From assembly GCA_012861695.1 (NCBI GenBank), contig JAAOOA010000172.1, positions 99,501 through 163,500 on the forward strand: a DNA stretch of 64,000 nucleotides. Reading direction: 5' to 3'. Every line of letters starts with the position of its first letter. Positions within the stretch are counted from its first letter, which is position 1. Below, in pieces: positions 34,631 through 45,647 of this stretch. A program made the translations under genes and the position numbers. The DNA comes from Trematomus loennbergii. Its lineage: Eukaryota; Chordata; Actinopteri; Perciformes; Nototheniidae. The notes beneath the pieces were generated by a model, which was given only the letters and a program-made list of their open reading frames with translations, searched no databases and was not told where the DNA came from.

Positions 34631-34702
34631 ATTTATTTGGTGTAGGTTTATGATTCTCACTTAGTTTGCGAGAGGTCCTGGGTTCAAATCCTGGACGAGC
34701 CC
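34631..34702 (+). pseudogene. tRNA-Pro(AGG)-like pseudogene 2
   Basis: Same 5' acceptor loss as copy 1; extra changes (TTAGTTTGC, CCTGGG). Confidence 0.8.
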
Positions 34703-35126
34703 AATTTGATCTGGATGGAAGATATTAGTGATTGGAAAACAATTTGACCAATGCTATGCCTTGCCAGGTACAATGTGTTCAGTTCTGGAAAAAAAAGATC
34801 AATGGGCAAGTTCTTAGCAGAAAAACCCTGCATTTCTATCCAAGCAGTTCCAACATGCCAAATAATAAAAAGTGTATTGCTTTCCACATCAGTGCCATGG
34901 TTCTCGAAGCATATGCTGGGCAACTTGCACTACTGTTCTAGCACCTATTTAATCTTACCAATGGAAGACATTTTCGACATTGTTCCAATTTTGAAGACGA
35001 TGACTACAGCTTTGTGATGCCACAATATTAAGGATACACAGGGCACTCAAACATCTAGGAAAACCAAAAACACTGTAATAGTAAATATATTGATAGTTAT
35101 ATTATATATAAACAAGCACAATACAA

Positions 35127-35197
35127 GCGCCGCTAGTGTAGTGGTATCATACAAGATTCCCATTCTTGTGACCCGGGTTCGATTCCCGGGCGGTGCA
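35127..35197 (+). tRNA. tRNA-Gly(CCC)-type, copy 3, G3:U70
   Basis: Identical in sequence to copy 1. Confidence 0.85.
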
Positions 35198-35382
35198 TGC
35201 AAGATGGTCTGAATATGGTTTGTGAAGTGGAGAGAAGAATAGAGAAAGGTACCGAATTCTGAAATGGACATTTGAAATCCTTTCCAGGCGGCGGAGTTGA
35301 GAGAGCCAGAGTTATTTGTAACCTCTGCAACATTGAATTTTCTTATCACTGGACTCTAAGTATATAATCGAAAACAATACAA

Positions 35383-35453
35383 GCGCAGCTAGTGTAGTGG
35401 TATCATACAAGATTCCCATTCTTGTGACCCGGGTTCGATTCCCGGGCGGTGCA
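35383..35453 (+). tRNA. tRNA-Gly(CCC)-type, copy 4, A5:G68 mismatch
   Basis: GCGCAGC variant, otherwise as copy 1. Confidence 0.65.
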
Positions 35454-35638
35454 TGCAAGATGGTCTGAATATGGTTTGAGTAGTGGACAGAAGAATAGAG
35501 AAAGGTAGAGAACTCTGAAATTGGACATTTGAAATCTCTTCCAGGCAGCAGAGTTGAGAGAGCCAGAGTTATTTGTAACCTCTGCAACATTGAATTCATT
35601 ATCACTGGACTCTAAGTATATAATCGAAAACAATACAA

Positions 35639-35710
35639 GCGCAGCTAGTGTAGTGGTATCATAATAGATTCCCATTCTTGTGACCCGGGTTTCGATTCCC
35701 GGGCGGTGCA
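35639..35710 (+). pseudogene. tRNA-Gly(CCC)-type pseudogene, copy 5
   Basis: GCGCAGC variant with a damaged anticodon stem (ATAATAGATT) and an extra T before the T loop (GGGTTTCG). Unlikely to fold. Confidence 0.75.
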
Positions 35711-35739
35711 TGTGTTAATCCAATTTCAAACAAATAAGT

Positions 35740-35810
35740 ATTTATTTGGTGTAGGTTTTGATTCTCACTTAGGTTGCGAGAGGTCCAGGGTTCAAATCCT
35801 GGACGAGCCC
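35740..35810 (+). pseudogene. tRNA-Pro(AGG)-like pseudogene 3
   Basis: As copy 1 with a further 1-base deletion in the D arm (GGTTTTG). Confidence 0.8.
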
Positions 35811-36233
35811 AATTTGATCTGGATGGAAGATATTAGTGATTGGAAAACCATTTGACCAATGCTATGCCTTGCCAGGTACAATGTGTTCAGTTCTGGAAAA
35901 AAAGATCAATGGGCAAGTTCTTAGCAGAAAAACCCTGCATTTCTATCCAAGCAGTTCCAACATGCCAAATGATAAAAAGTGTATTGCTTTCCACATCAGT
36001 GCCATGGTTCTCGAAGCATATGCTGGGCAACTTGCACTACTGTTCTAGCACCTATTTAATCTTACCAATGGAAGACATTTTCGACATTGTTCCAATTTTG
36101 AAGACGATGACTACAGCTTTGTGATGCCACACTATTAAGGATACACAGGGCACTCAAACATCTAGGAAAACCAAAAACACTGTAATAGTAAATATATTGA
36201 TAGTTATATTATATATAAACAAGCACAATACAA

Positions 36234-36304
36234 GCGCCGCTAGTGTAGTGGTATCATACAAGATTCCCATTCTTGTGACCCGGGTTCGATTCCCGGGCGG
36301 TGCA
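36234..36304 (+). tRNA. tRNA-Gly(CCC)-type, copy 6, G3:U70
   Basis: Identical to copy 1; the only Gly gene in its 594-bp block. Confidence 0.85.
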
Positions 36305-36333
36305 TGTGTTAATCCAATTTCAAACAAATAAGT

Positions 36334-36404
36334 ATTTATTTGGTGTAGGTTTATGATTCTCACTTAGGTTGCGAGAGGTCCAGGGTTCAAATCCTGGACG
36401 AGCC
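36334..36404 (+). pseudogene. tRNA-Pro(AGG)-like pseudogene 4
   Basis: As copy 1, one C shorter at the 3' end. Confidence 0.8.
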
Positions 36405-36828
36405 AATTTGATCTGGATGGAAGATATTAGTGATTGGAAAACCATTTGACCAATGCTATGCCTTGCCAGGTACAATGTGTTCAGTTCTGGACAAAAAAGA
36501 TCAATGGGCAAGTTCTTAGCAGAAAAACCCTGCATTTCTATCCAAGCAGTTCCAACATGCCAAATAATAAAAAGTGTATTGCTTTCCACATCAGTGCCAT
36601 GGTTCTCGAAGCATATGCTGGGCAACTTGCACTACTGTTCTAGCACCTATTCAATCTTACCAATGGAAGACATTTTCGACATTGTTCCAATTTTGAAGAC
36701 GATGACTACAGCTTTGTGATGCCACACTATTAAGGATACACAGGGCACTCAAACATCTAGGAAAACCAAAAACACTGTAATAGTAAATATATTGATAGTT
36801 ATATTATATATAAACAAGCACAATACAA

Positions 36829-36899
36829 GCGCCGCTAGTGTAGTGGTATCATACAAGATTCCCATTCTTGTGACCCGGGTTCGATTCCTGTGCGGTGCA
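36829..36899 (+). pseudogene. tRNA-Gly(CCC)-type, copy 7, T-stem damaged
   Basis: GCGCCGC acceptor and CCC anticodon kept, but the T arm 3' strand reads CCTGT instead of CCCGG, breaking the stem. Confidence 0.65.
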
Positions 36900-37084
36900 T
36901 GCAAGATAGTCTGAATATGGTTTGTGAAGTGGAGAGAAGAATAGAGAAAGGTACCGAATTCTGAAATGGACATTTGAAATCCTTTCCAGGCGGCGGAGTT
37001 GAGAGAGCCAGAGTTATTTGTAACCTCTGCAACATTGAATTTTCTTATCACTGGACTCTAAGTATATAATCGAAAACAATACAA

Positions 37085-37155
37085 GCGCCGCTAGTGTAGT
37101 GGTATCATACAAGATTCCCATTCTTGTGACCCGGGTTCGATTCCCGGGCGGTGCA
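37085..37155 (+). tRNA. tRNA-Gly(CCC)-type, copy 8, G3:U70
   Basis: Identical to copy 1, although it sits in the second position of its block, where other blocks carry the A5 variant. This suggests gene conversion. Confidence 0.85.
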
Positions 37156-37184
37156 TGTGTTAATCCAATTTCAAACAAATAAGT

Positions 37185-37256
37185 ATTTATTTGGTGTAGG
37201 TTTATGATTCTCACTTAGGTTGCGAGAGGTCCAGGGTTCAAATCCTGGACGAGCCC
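37185..37256 (+). pseudogene. tRNA-Pro(AGG)-like pseudogene 5
   Basis: As copy 1. Confidence 0.8.
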
Positions 37257-37676
37257 AATTTGATCTGGATGGAAGATATTAGTGATTGGAAAACCATTTG
37301 ACCAATGCTATGCCTTGCCAGGTACAATGTGTTCAGTTCTGGACAAAAAAGATCAATGGGCAAGTTCTTAGCAGAAAACCCTGCATTTCTATCCAAGCAG
37401 TTCCAACATGCCAAATATAAAAAGTGTATTGCTTTCCACATCAGTGCCATGGTTCTCGAAGCATATGCTGGGCAACTTGCACTACTGTTCTAGCACCTAT
37501 TCAATCTTACCAATGGAAGACATTTTCGACATTGTTCCAATTTTGAAGACGATGACTACAGCTTTGTGATGCCACTATTAAGGATACACAGGGCACTCAA
37601 ACATCTAGGAAAACCAAAAACACTGTAATAGTAAATATATTGATAGTTATATTATATATAAACAAGCACAATACAA

Positions 37677-37746
37677 GCGCCGCTAGTGTAGTGGTATCAT
37701 ACAAGATTCCCATTCTTGTGACCCGGTTCGATTCCCGGGCGGTGCA
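37677..37746 (+). tRNA. tRNA-Gly(CCC)-type, copy 9, one G missing in the T stem
   Basis: 70 bp; ACCCGGTTCG lacks one G compared with copy 1. Either a decayed copy or an assembly indel. Confidence 0.6.
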
Positions 37747-37931
37747 TGCAAGATGGTCTGAATATGGTTTGTGAAGTGGAGAGAAGAATAGAGAAAGGTA
37801 CCGAATTCTGAAATGGACATTTGAAATCTTTTCCAGGCGGCGGAGTTGAGAGAGCCAGAGTTATTTGTAACCTCTGCAACATTGAATTTTCTTATCACTG
37901 GACTCTAAGTATATAATCGAAAACAATACAA

Positions 37932-38002
37932 GCGCAGCTAGTGTAGTGGTATCATACAAGATTCCCATTCTTGTGACCCGGGTTCGATTCCCGGGCGGTG
38001 CA
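37932..38002 (+). tRNA. tRNA-Gly(CCC)-type, copy 10, A5:G68 mismatch
   Basis: GCGCAGC variant, otherwise as copy 1. Confidence 0.65.
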
Positions 38003-38187
38003 TGCAAGATGGTCTGAATATGGTTTGAGTAGTGTACAGAAGAATAGAGAAAGGTAGAGAACTCTGAAATTGGACATTTGAAATCTCTTCCAGGCAGCAG
38101 AGTTGAGAGAGCCAGAGTTATTTGTAACCTCTGCAACATTGAATTCGTTATCACTGGACTCTAAGTATATAATCTAAAACAATACAA

Positions 38188-38258
38188 GCGCAGCTAGTGT
38201 AGTGGTATCATAATAGATTCCCATTCTTGTGACCCGGGTTTGATTCCCGGGCGGTACA
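38188..38258 (+). pseudogene. tRNA-Gly(CCC)-type pseudogene, copy 11
   Basis: Same damaged anticodon stem as copy 5, T-loop change TTTGATT, and G71 to A. Confidence 0.75.
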
Positions 38259-38287
38259 TGTGTTAATCCAATTTCAAACAAATAAGT

Positions 38288-38359
38288 ATTTATTTGGTGT
38301 AGGTTTATGATTCTCACTTAGGTTGCGAGAGGTCCAGGGTTCAAATCCTGGACGAGCCC
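38288..38359 (+). pseudogene. tRNA-Pro(AGG)-like pseudogene 6
   Basis: As copy 1. Confidence 0.8.
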
Positions 38360-38782
38360 AATTTGATCTGGATGGAAGATATTAGTGATTGGAAAACCAT
38401 TTGACCAATGCTATGCCTTGCCAGGTACAATGTGTTCAGTTCTGGAAAAAAAAGATCAATGGGCAAGTTCTTAGCAGAAAAACCCTGCATTTCTATCCAA
38501 GCAGTTCCAACATGCCAAATAATAAAAGTGTATTGCTTTCCACATCAGTGCCATGGTTCTCGAAGCATATGCTGGGCAACTTGCACTACTGTTCTAGCAC
38601 CTATTTAATCTTACCAATGGAAGACATTTTCGACATTGTTCCAATTTTGAAGACGATGACTACAGCTTTGTGATGCCACACTATTAAGGATACACAGGGC
38701 ACTCAAACATCTAGGAAAACCAAAAACACTGTAATAGTAAATATATTGATAGTTATATTATATATAAACAAGCACAATACAA

Positions 38783-38853
38783 GCGCCGCTAGTGTAGTGG
38801 TATCATACAAGATTCCCATTCTTGTGACCCGGGTTCGATTCCCGGGCGGTGCA
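38783..38853 (+). tRNA. tRNA-Gly(CCC)-type, copy 12, G3:U70
   Basis: Identical to copy 1. Confidence 0.85.
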
Positions 38854-39038
38854 TGCAAGATGGTCTGAATATGGTTTGTGAAGTGGAGAGAAGAATAGAG
38901 AAAGGTACCGAATTCTGAAATGGACATTTGAAATCCTTTCCAGGCGGCGGAGTTGAGAGAGCCAGAGTTATTTGTAACCTCTGCAACATTGAATTTTCTT
39001 ATCACTGGACTCTAAGTATATAATCAAAAACAATACAA

Positions 39039-39109
39039 GCGCAGCTAGTGTAGTGGTATCATACAAGATTCCCATTCTTGTGACCCGGGTTCGATTCCCG
39101 GGCGGTGCA
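39039..39109 (+). tRNA. tRNA-Gly(CCC)-type, copy 13, A5:G68 mismatch
   Basis: GCGCAGC variant, otherwise as copy 1. Confidence 0.65.
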
Positions 39110-39138
39110 TGTGTTAATCCAATTTCAAACAAATAAGT

Positions 39139-39210
39139 ATTTATTTGGCGTAGGTTTATGATTCTCACTTAGGTTGCGAGAGGTCCAGGGTTCAAATCCT
39201 GGACGAGCCC
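39139..39210 (+). pseudogene. tRNA-Pro(AGG)-like pseudogene 7
   Basis: As copy 1 with one D-arm change (GGCGTAGG). Confidence 0.8.
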
Positions 39211-39634
39211 AATTTGATCTGGATGGAAGATATTAGTGATTGGAAAACCATTTGACCAATGCTATGCCTTGCCAGGTACAATGTGTTCAGTTCTGGAAAA
39301 AAAAGATCAATGGGCAAGTTCTTAGCAGAAAAACCCTGCATTTCTATCCAAGCAGTTCCAACATGCCAAATAATAAAAAGTGTATTGCTTTCCACATCAG
39401 TGCCATGGTTCTCGAAGCATATGCTGGGCAACTTGCACTACTGTTCTAGTACCTATTCAATCTTACCAATGGAAGACATTTTCGACATTGTTCCAATTTT
39501 GAAGACGATGACTACAGCTTTGTGATGCCACAATATTAAGGATACACAGGGCACTCAAACATCTAGGAAAACCAAAAACACTGTAATAGTAAATATATTG
39601 ATAGTTATATTATATATAAACAAGCACAATACAA

Positions 39635-39705
39635 GCGCCGCTAGTGTAGTGGTATCATACAAGATTCCCATTCTTGTGACCCGGGTTCGATTCCCGGGCG
39701 GTGCA
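39635..39705 (+). tRNA. tRNA-Gly(CCC)-type, copy 14, G3:U70
   Basis: Identical to copy 1; last complete gene of array 1. Confidence 0.85.
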
Positions 39706-39779
39706 TGCAAGATGGTCTGAATATGGTTTGAGTAGTGGACAGAAGAATAGAGAAAGGTAGAGAACTCTGAAATTGGACA

Positions 39780-40212
39780 TTTGAAATCTCTTCCAGGCGG
39801 CGGAGTTGAGAGAGCCAGAGTTATTTGTAACCACTGCAACATTGAATTTTCTTATCACTGGACTCCAAGGGTAACTTGTTCTTCTATAACTAACTAGATG
39901 AAAAAAGCTAATGCCCTAGCAGTGGCAAATAGCTTTGGTTTTATGTTTGATTTAATTACATTAATTAATGTCTAAGTTGAAATGTACAAGACATATCTTA
40001 ACTGCTACTGTGTAAAGGGAATACTTCTGTTAAAAAAAACCTTATTTGTTTATGCAATTTTGTTCATATAGCAGTACTTTTAAAATAAAAGTACACAATA
40101 CACTACTTTGAATTCATTATTGAATGTTGCGCATAACAATGCGGTTAATCCAGAACATTTAAAATGTTAATCGTGGCCCAGCAGTAATAATCTATAAGCA
40201 AACAGAGTTCAA
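39780..40212. repeat. Segment S, duplicated at 48,330-48,773
   Basis: Array-edge sequence (AACTAACTAGATGAAAAAAG through TAATCTATAAGCAAACAGAG) present twice. In both copies it leads into a tRNA-Gly sequence, marking a segmental duplication. Confidence 0.85.
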
Positions 40213-40258
40213 ATGCCGCTAGTGTAGTGGTATCATACAAGATTCCCATTCTTGTGAC
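40213..40258 (+). pseudogene. Truncated tRNA-Gly(CCC)-type, copy 15
   Basis: 46 bp: the 5' acceptor strand, D arm and anticodon arm are present, then the sequence leaves the tRNA at TGTGAC. The T arm and 3' acceptor are absent. Confidence 0.85.
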
Positions 40259-40423
40259 AGTACTACGGCTTCCGCAGATGACATTTTGGTCTGGATTTTT
40301 TGTCAAAGCACTTAAGATATTCATTGCTATCGGGATGTTAAGAGCATTCCAGGGAATATAACAAAAAGTGTATCTCGAGCCGGTTTCTCAAACTTACCTA
40401 CCCTACCTTTAAGTGTGTAGGGC
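40259..40423. other. No feature recognised
   Basis: Short junction sequence between the truncated tRNA and segment P. Confidence 0.4.
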
Positions 40424-40756
40424 ATGGAATATTAAATTAAATATAAAATCAGAAAATAGTTTACCTTGAAAAGGAATTGCAGTTTAGTTTAGTAGGAAAC
40501 ATAATTGAAGTTGAAGTGAAGGAAGAATAGGAAATTGTTGCCCCTAAAATATCTGAAATAAAAATCTAAATGAAGTTAATAATGTTTGCAATTCTCTTTT
40601 TCTGTCACCTGTAGTATTTTAGCTCCAAAACACACAACCACTAAGTCATTTAAACCCTCTGAGATTGATGGTATTTGTAGTGTTTGCAGCAGAAAGGATT
40701 ATGGGAGTTGAAGTGTTGGTGGTGTCTCAACCATTGGAGAAAGAAAGGCCTTGTTG
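40424..40756. repeat. Segment P, duplicated at 55,797-56,136
   Basis: About 335 bp directly upstream of the TRIM promoter in copies 2 and 3 (from AAGTGTGTAGGG to AGAAAGAAAGGCCTTGTTG). It is the distal promoter/upstream flank of the duplicated TRIM unit. Confidence 0.85.
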
Positions 40757-41913
40757 GCCCTGAGTTGACAAATATGACATGTGGGGTACCTCAAGGCTCC
40801 ATCTTGGGCCTCTTCTCTTTAACATCTACATGCTACCACTGGCTCAGATAATGAAAAACAACAAAATAAGTTACCATAGCTATGCGGATGACACACAAAT
40901 TTACGTAACAATTTCACCAGGAGATTATGCTCCAATTCAAACACTGAGTAAGTGCATTGAACAAATCAATGACTGGATGTGTCAGAACTTTCTCCAATTA
41001 AACAAAGATAAACTGAGGTAATGGTTTTTGGAGCCAAGGTAGAACGTATAAAAGTTAGCGCTGAGCTTCAGTCTGCAATGTTCAAAACAACAGATAAAGC
41101 CAGAAATCTAGGTGTAGTCATGGACTCTGACCTGAGTTTCAACAGTCACATTAAAACAGTTACTAAATCAGCCTACTATCACCTAAAGAACATATCTAGG
41201 ATTAAAGGACTAATGTCACAGCAGGATTTGGAAAAACTTGTCCATGCTTTTATCTTCAGTAGACTCGACTACTGCAATGGTGTCTTTACAGGCCTCACTA
41301 AAAAAAAATCTATTAGAAAGCTGCAGCTAATTCAGAACGCCGCTGCTCGAGTCCTCACTAACACTAAGAAAGTGGATCACATCACTCCTGTTCTGAAGTC
41401 CTTACACTGGCTTCCTGTGTGTCAAAGAATAGATTTCAAAATATTGTTGCTGGTTTATAAAGCTTTGAATGGTTTAGGCCCAAAATACATGTCTGACCTA
41501 CTGCTAAATTATGAACCATCCAGAACTCTCAGGTCTTCAGGGACTGGTCAGCTTTCTGTCCCCAGAGTCAGAACTAAACATGGAGAAGCAGCGTTCATTA
41601 TTATGCTCCAAATATCTGGAACAAACTCCCAGAAACCTGCAGGTCCGCTGCAACTCTTACTACTTTTAAATCCAGGCTGAAGACTTTTCTTTTTGCCGCT
41701 GCTTTTAATTGAACTATTCACATCTTAAACTGCACTGTAACTTTTATCCATGTATTTTTTTTTTTTTCTTTTAATGTTTATTTTATTATCTTTTCTTTTT
41801 AATGACTGATTTTAAATGCCATTTTTAAAATGTCTTCCATTTTTGTAAAGCACTTTGAATTACCTTGTGTTGAAAGGTGCTATATAAATAAACTTGCCTT
41901 GCCTTGCCTTGCC
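40757..41913 (+). mobile_element. 5'-truncated L2 LINE upstream of TRIM copy 2
   Basis: Contains the reverse-transcriptase C-terminal half ([24 protein letters not shown], then RIKGLMSQQDLEKLVHAF) in frames broken at about 41,020 and 41,600 by single-base indels, and the (CTTGC)n tail at 41,893-41,913. It is very similar to the full-length L2 at 19-24 kb. It lies between segment P and the TRIM promoter, at the place where copy 3 carries a hAT. Confidence 0.85.
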
Positions 41914-41924
41914 TGTAGTTCCTC

Positions 41925-42123
41925 CTCCACTCCCTCTTGGTGACGGGCCACTGAGAGGTGGAGCTACACTGAAATAGGAGAACTTCAACTTCCCAGAAAT
42001 GAAAGTGAAAGTTTGTCTGAGCGACAGAACAGCTGCACGTCTCTCTGCTTCTCTCTAAAGAAACACTCGACTGAATCCAGCAGCTTTTTCTCATCAACAC
42101 AGCAGAATCTCTGCCAAACACTG
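41925..42123 (+). promoter_or_regulatory. Promoter and non-coding first exon of TRIM copy 2
   Basis: Homologous to 17,855-18,058. Donor AACACTG|GTGAGT at 42,124. The intron to the coding exon is ~1.9 kb and largely non-repetitive. Confidence 0.7.
41990..42014 (+). promoter_or_regulatory. GAS + ISRE motifs, TRIM copy 2
   Basis: TTCCCAGAA (41,990-41,998) followed by GAAAGTGAAAGTTT (42,001-42,014), matching GAAANNGAAA. Confidence 0.7.
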
Positions 42124-44019
42124 GTGAGTAAACTACAGACACATCACTAACTAAATATTTGAACAAGGTTTAGTTTAATCCGAATCTGAGGCTAGTACGT
42201 CTGTTTTTAAATATAGTGAATATTAGGATATATAAATGTGTCTTTTAAGATAAAAACGTTTACATTTAGACTCGAGTACAAGCATGTTTAAAACCAAACC
42301 CAGTGACTCAACTCTGGCTAGTGAAGTTTAGACAGGGTAACGTCACAGCTAGCATTAGCTTAGGCTAATTTCCAGACCTGTTTCCTGTATGAACTCAAAG
42401 CCTCAGCTCTGCTCAGACAGGAAGTGCCACTCAGCGCCGCAGCTAGGGAAAATGTTTAACTTAAATATTATATATATTTTTTCTGCAATCCTGATTCTCC
42501 TCTTTTTCCTCTTTGTCCAAGCTGACTCTCTGACACATAGTAATAAATATAAATCATACCAAAATACATTACATTATATAATAACATGTCTTAAGGTCAA
42601 TATTAAAAGTAAGGCTGCTTTAAATACAGTTTCTCTTTAATAACAATATAAGCAGCTATGTCATATGAGCAGGATAGCAGTATTATGATATTGATTAATG
42701 TGTAATGTGACAGTCATGGAGGGCTCATTGGGTTTTTAATGGTTTCACATTTGACTTTATTATGATTTTACATATTAAAGTGCTGATATAAACAAGGAAC
42801 AAGGCTTTAGATTTAATGACTGCAACAATATTTATCATTGTTTTCATGTATTATTAGGAAATATGTTTACTTTTATTCAAATAACTAACAAGCAGCTCAA
42901 TGCTACAGCTATAAAAGTGACTGGCAGCAGGCAGTGGGAGGCCGCCTCAATAAATCATGTAAATACAATAAAACCCTTTGCAAAAATAATCTAAAGTAAA
43001 GTTTGTGAACTCCTTGACTCTCCGTATCTGCCCCAGTCTCCAGCTGAGCTAAATGAAACGTTTTCAGACTTTAACACGCTACACTGCAGACCAGTCGGAC
43101 TTGTTCCCCAACATGTCTTTATAGGGCGATGCAGTTAAATGCTGGTTACCATCGTGACAAACGGCTCGTTGGCTCCAACAAAAGAGACGCACACCAAACT
43201 CAGCAATGATAAACTGAATTTGATTAAAGTACAATGATGTATGGAGGATGGAATTAGTGATAACTATGAGGATACATTTACATCAATACCTCAGACTTCA
43301 GTATTTAATAGCAGGGTAAGAAGTACTCTGATCATTTATTGAAGTAAAATACCACAATGTGGACTTTTACAAGAGAAAGTAAAACAATTAAAAGAATATC
43401 CTTTTAAAAAGTAAATATATTACATAATTGGATATAATTATTGATGGGTCAATGTGTAGAACATGTTATTGTACTGCTTGGTAAATTACCCTGAGGTTTA
43501 TTAAATCATAATTTAGTTGATTATTTTATTTTGTAATATCTGCAAAGTAACAAACTAACTATCAACAATTAATGTATTGGATTGAAAGTGAATTAGGTCC
43601 AGCTGTAGTTTTGGTGGAGAGGGATAAATACAAAATATAAAAGAAACTCAAGTACAGTACCTGAATACATTCACCTTTTTCCTCTCCCTCTGTCATGGTC
43701 CTGTTTTGTGTTTTCTTTCAATAAATATGCTGAATTAATGTGTGTAAGTTAATCATTGTTAATGTATTAATAATTATATTTAAGCTCAACAATATAATAT
43801 CATATTGTTTTCATTTATTATTGTTGTGAAAAAGATCTCTATTATCACTTATTTTCTTGGCTTGGTGATTTCCAATAAATAACACTGAACTGCACATCGG
43901 GCTCTTCTTCACTCAGTTACTATTTACGGAATTCAGGACGATTCATAGTTTGATTCTTTTTAAACAAATATTATAAATAACTATATATTTTAATGTTTTT
44001 TCCACATTTTCATCCACAG
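42124..44019 (+). other. Intron of TRIM copy 2
   Basis: GTGAGT at the start, CCACAG at 44,019. The first ~890 bp match 57,139-58,054 and 43,010-43,400 match 63,072-63,450. No gene on either strand. Confidence 0.65.
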
Positions 44020-44026
44020 AGTAGAC

Positions 44027-45647
44027 ATGTCTGCTGCCAGCTGTCTGCTGACTGAAGATCAGTTTCTGTGCTCCATCTGTCTGGATGTGTCACTGATCCA
44101 GTCACCATACCATGTGGACACAACTTCTGTAAAGCCTGCATCTCTGAACACTGGGATAGAAATGTCCCGAGTCAGTGTCCCAACTGTAAAAGGTTTTCAA
44201 CATAAAGCCTGAGCTGCTGGTCAACACTTTCATCTCTGAGATGGCTGCTCAGTTCAGACAGTCAGCTCAACAGAAAGCCAGCAGCAGCAGCTCAGAGCAA
44301 CAAGTTGTCAAACCAGGAGAAGTTCCCTGTGACGTCTGCACTGGAACCAGACTGAAGGCCCTGAAGTCCTGCCTGGTGTGTCTGGAGTCCTACTGTGAGA
44401 CTCACCTGGAGCCTCACCTGACAAGGCCAGGCTGAAAAACATCAGCTGATCGACCCTGTGGAGAACCTGGAAGCAGGATGTGTGTGAAGCACGATAAACT
44501 GCTGGAGCTGTTCTGTAAGACCGACCAGGTGTGTGTCTGCATGCTCTGCACTGTTTCAGACCACAAGACACATGATGTTGTTCCTCTGAAAGAAGGATAT
44601 GAAGGAAAGAAGGCTGAGCTGGGGAAGACAGAGGCTGAAATTCAGCAGATGATCCAGAAGAGACGACTGAAGATTCAGGAGATGAATCGCTCAGTGGAGC
44701 TCAGTAAGGAAGGAGCAGACAGAGAGATAGCAGATGGTGTTCAGGTCTTCACCGCTCTGAAGGAGTCTGTTGAGAGAAGCCAGGCCGAGCTCATCGACAC
44801 CATCAAAGAGAAGCAGAGAGAGACAGAGGAACAGGCTGAAGGCTTCATCAAAGAGCTGGAACAGGAAATCTCTGAGCTGAAGAAGAGAAGCTCTGAGGTG
44901 GAGCAGCTCTCACGCTCTGAAGAGACCTCCTCCAAAGCTTCACGTCCCTGAACGCTGCTCCACCCACCAAGAACTGGACAGAAGTCAGGGTCCGTCCACC
45001 TTCATATGAGGGGACTGTGGTGAGAGCTGTGACTCAGCTGGAGGAGACGCTCAGTAAACAGATGAAGAAGCTGCTTGAGGTGGAGCTGAAGAGGGTCCAG
45101 CAGTATGAGGTGGAGGTGACTCTTGATCCTGATACAGCACATCCTGACTCATCCTGTCTGATGATGGAAAACAAGTTAAAGATGGTGATGTGAAAAGAAT
45201 CTCCCAGACAATCCAGAGAGATTTGATTTGTGTCTTGTGTCTTAGCAAAGCAGAGTTTCTCTTCAGGAAGATTTTATTACGAGGTTCAGGTTAAAGGGAA
45301 GACTGATGGGATTTAGGAGTGGCCAGAGAGTCGATCAACAGGAAGGGACAGATCACACGTCTCCTCAGGAAGGTTACTGGGTGATAGTGTTGAGGAATGA
45401 AAATGAGTACAAGCTTTGCTGTCCTTAGTCCGTCTCTCTCTGAAGTCTCAGCCTGAGAAGGTGGGGGTGTTTGTGGATTATGAGGAGGGTCTGGTCTCCT
45501 TTTATGATGTTGATGCTGCAGCTCTGATCTACTCCTTCACTGGCTGCTGCTTCAAAGAGAAACTCTACCCATACTTTGTCCCATCTTAATCATGGTGGTA
45601 AAAACTCTGCCCCTCTGATCATCTCTCCTGTCAATCACACTGAGTAG
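44027..45647 (+). pseudogene. Bloodthirsty-type TRIM copy 2, coding exon broken by many small indels
   Basis: Homologous over its full length to TRIM gene 1 (RING, B-boxes, coiled coil, PRY-SPRY) from ATG 44,027 after acceptor CATCCACAG. The first break is a single T lost in the RING (GATGTGTCACTG versus GATGTGTTCACTG). More follow around 44,190, 44,430, 44,472, 44,925, 45,075, 45,140, 45,195, 45,305, 45,410 and 45,585, nearly all short deletions relative to gene 1. The coiled-coil region (44,478-44,930) stays in frame. As given it cannot make a full TRIM protein. The strong deletion bias and high identity elsewhere mean that a young pseudogene and a poorly polished assembly segment are both possible. 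Confidence 0.8.

Larger units (their letters stand above)
33779..39890 (+). repeat. Higher-order tRNA-bearing tandem array (array 1)
   Basis: Seven blocks, each starting with a tRNA-Pro-like sequence, then a ~425-bp conserved spacer (ATTTGATCTGGATGGAAGAT onward), then one to three tRNA-Gly(CCC)-type genes about 256 bp apart. Pro-to-Pro distances are 852, 1,109, 594, 851, 1,103 and 851 bp, that is 594 plus 0, 1 or 2 times ~256. The spacer has short open frames in two phases, preserved only because the units are similar; no known protein is recognised. Confidence 0.93.

Noticed and set aside
34093..39842. Repeated minus-strand frames of about 100 codons containing RPGIEPGSQEWE or APPGNRTRVTRMG
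   Set aside because: These are antisense translations of the tRNA-Gly genes, a known source of spurious predicted proteins.
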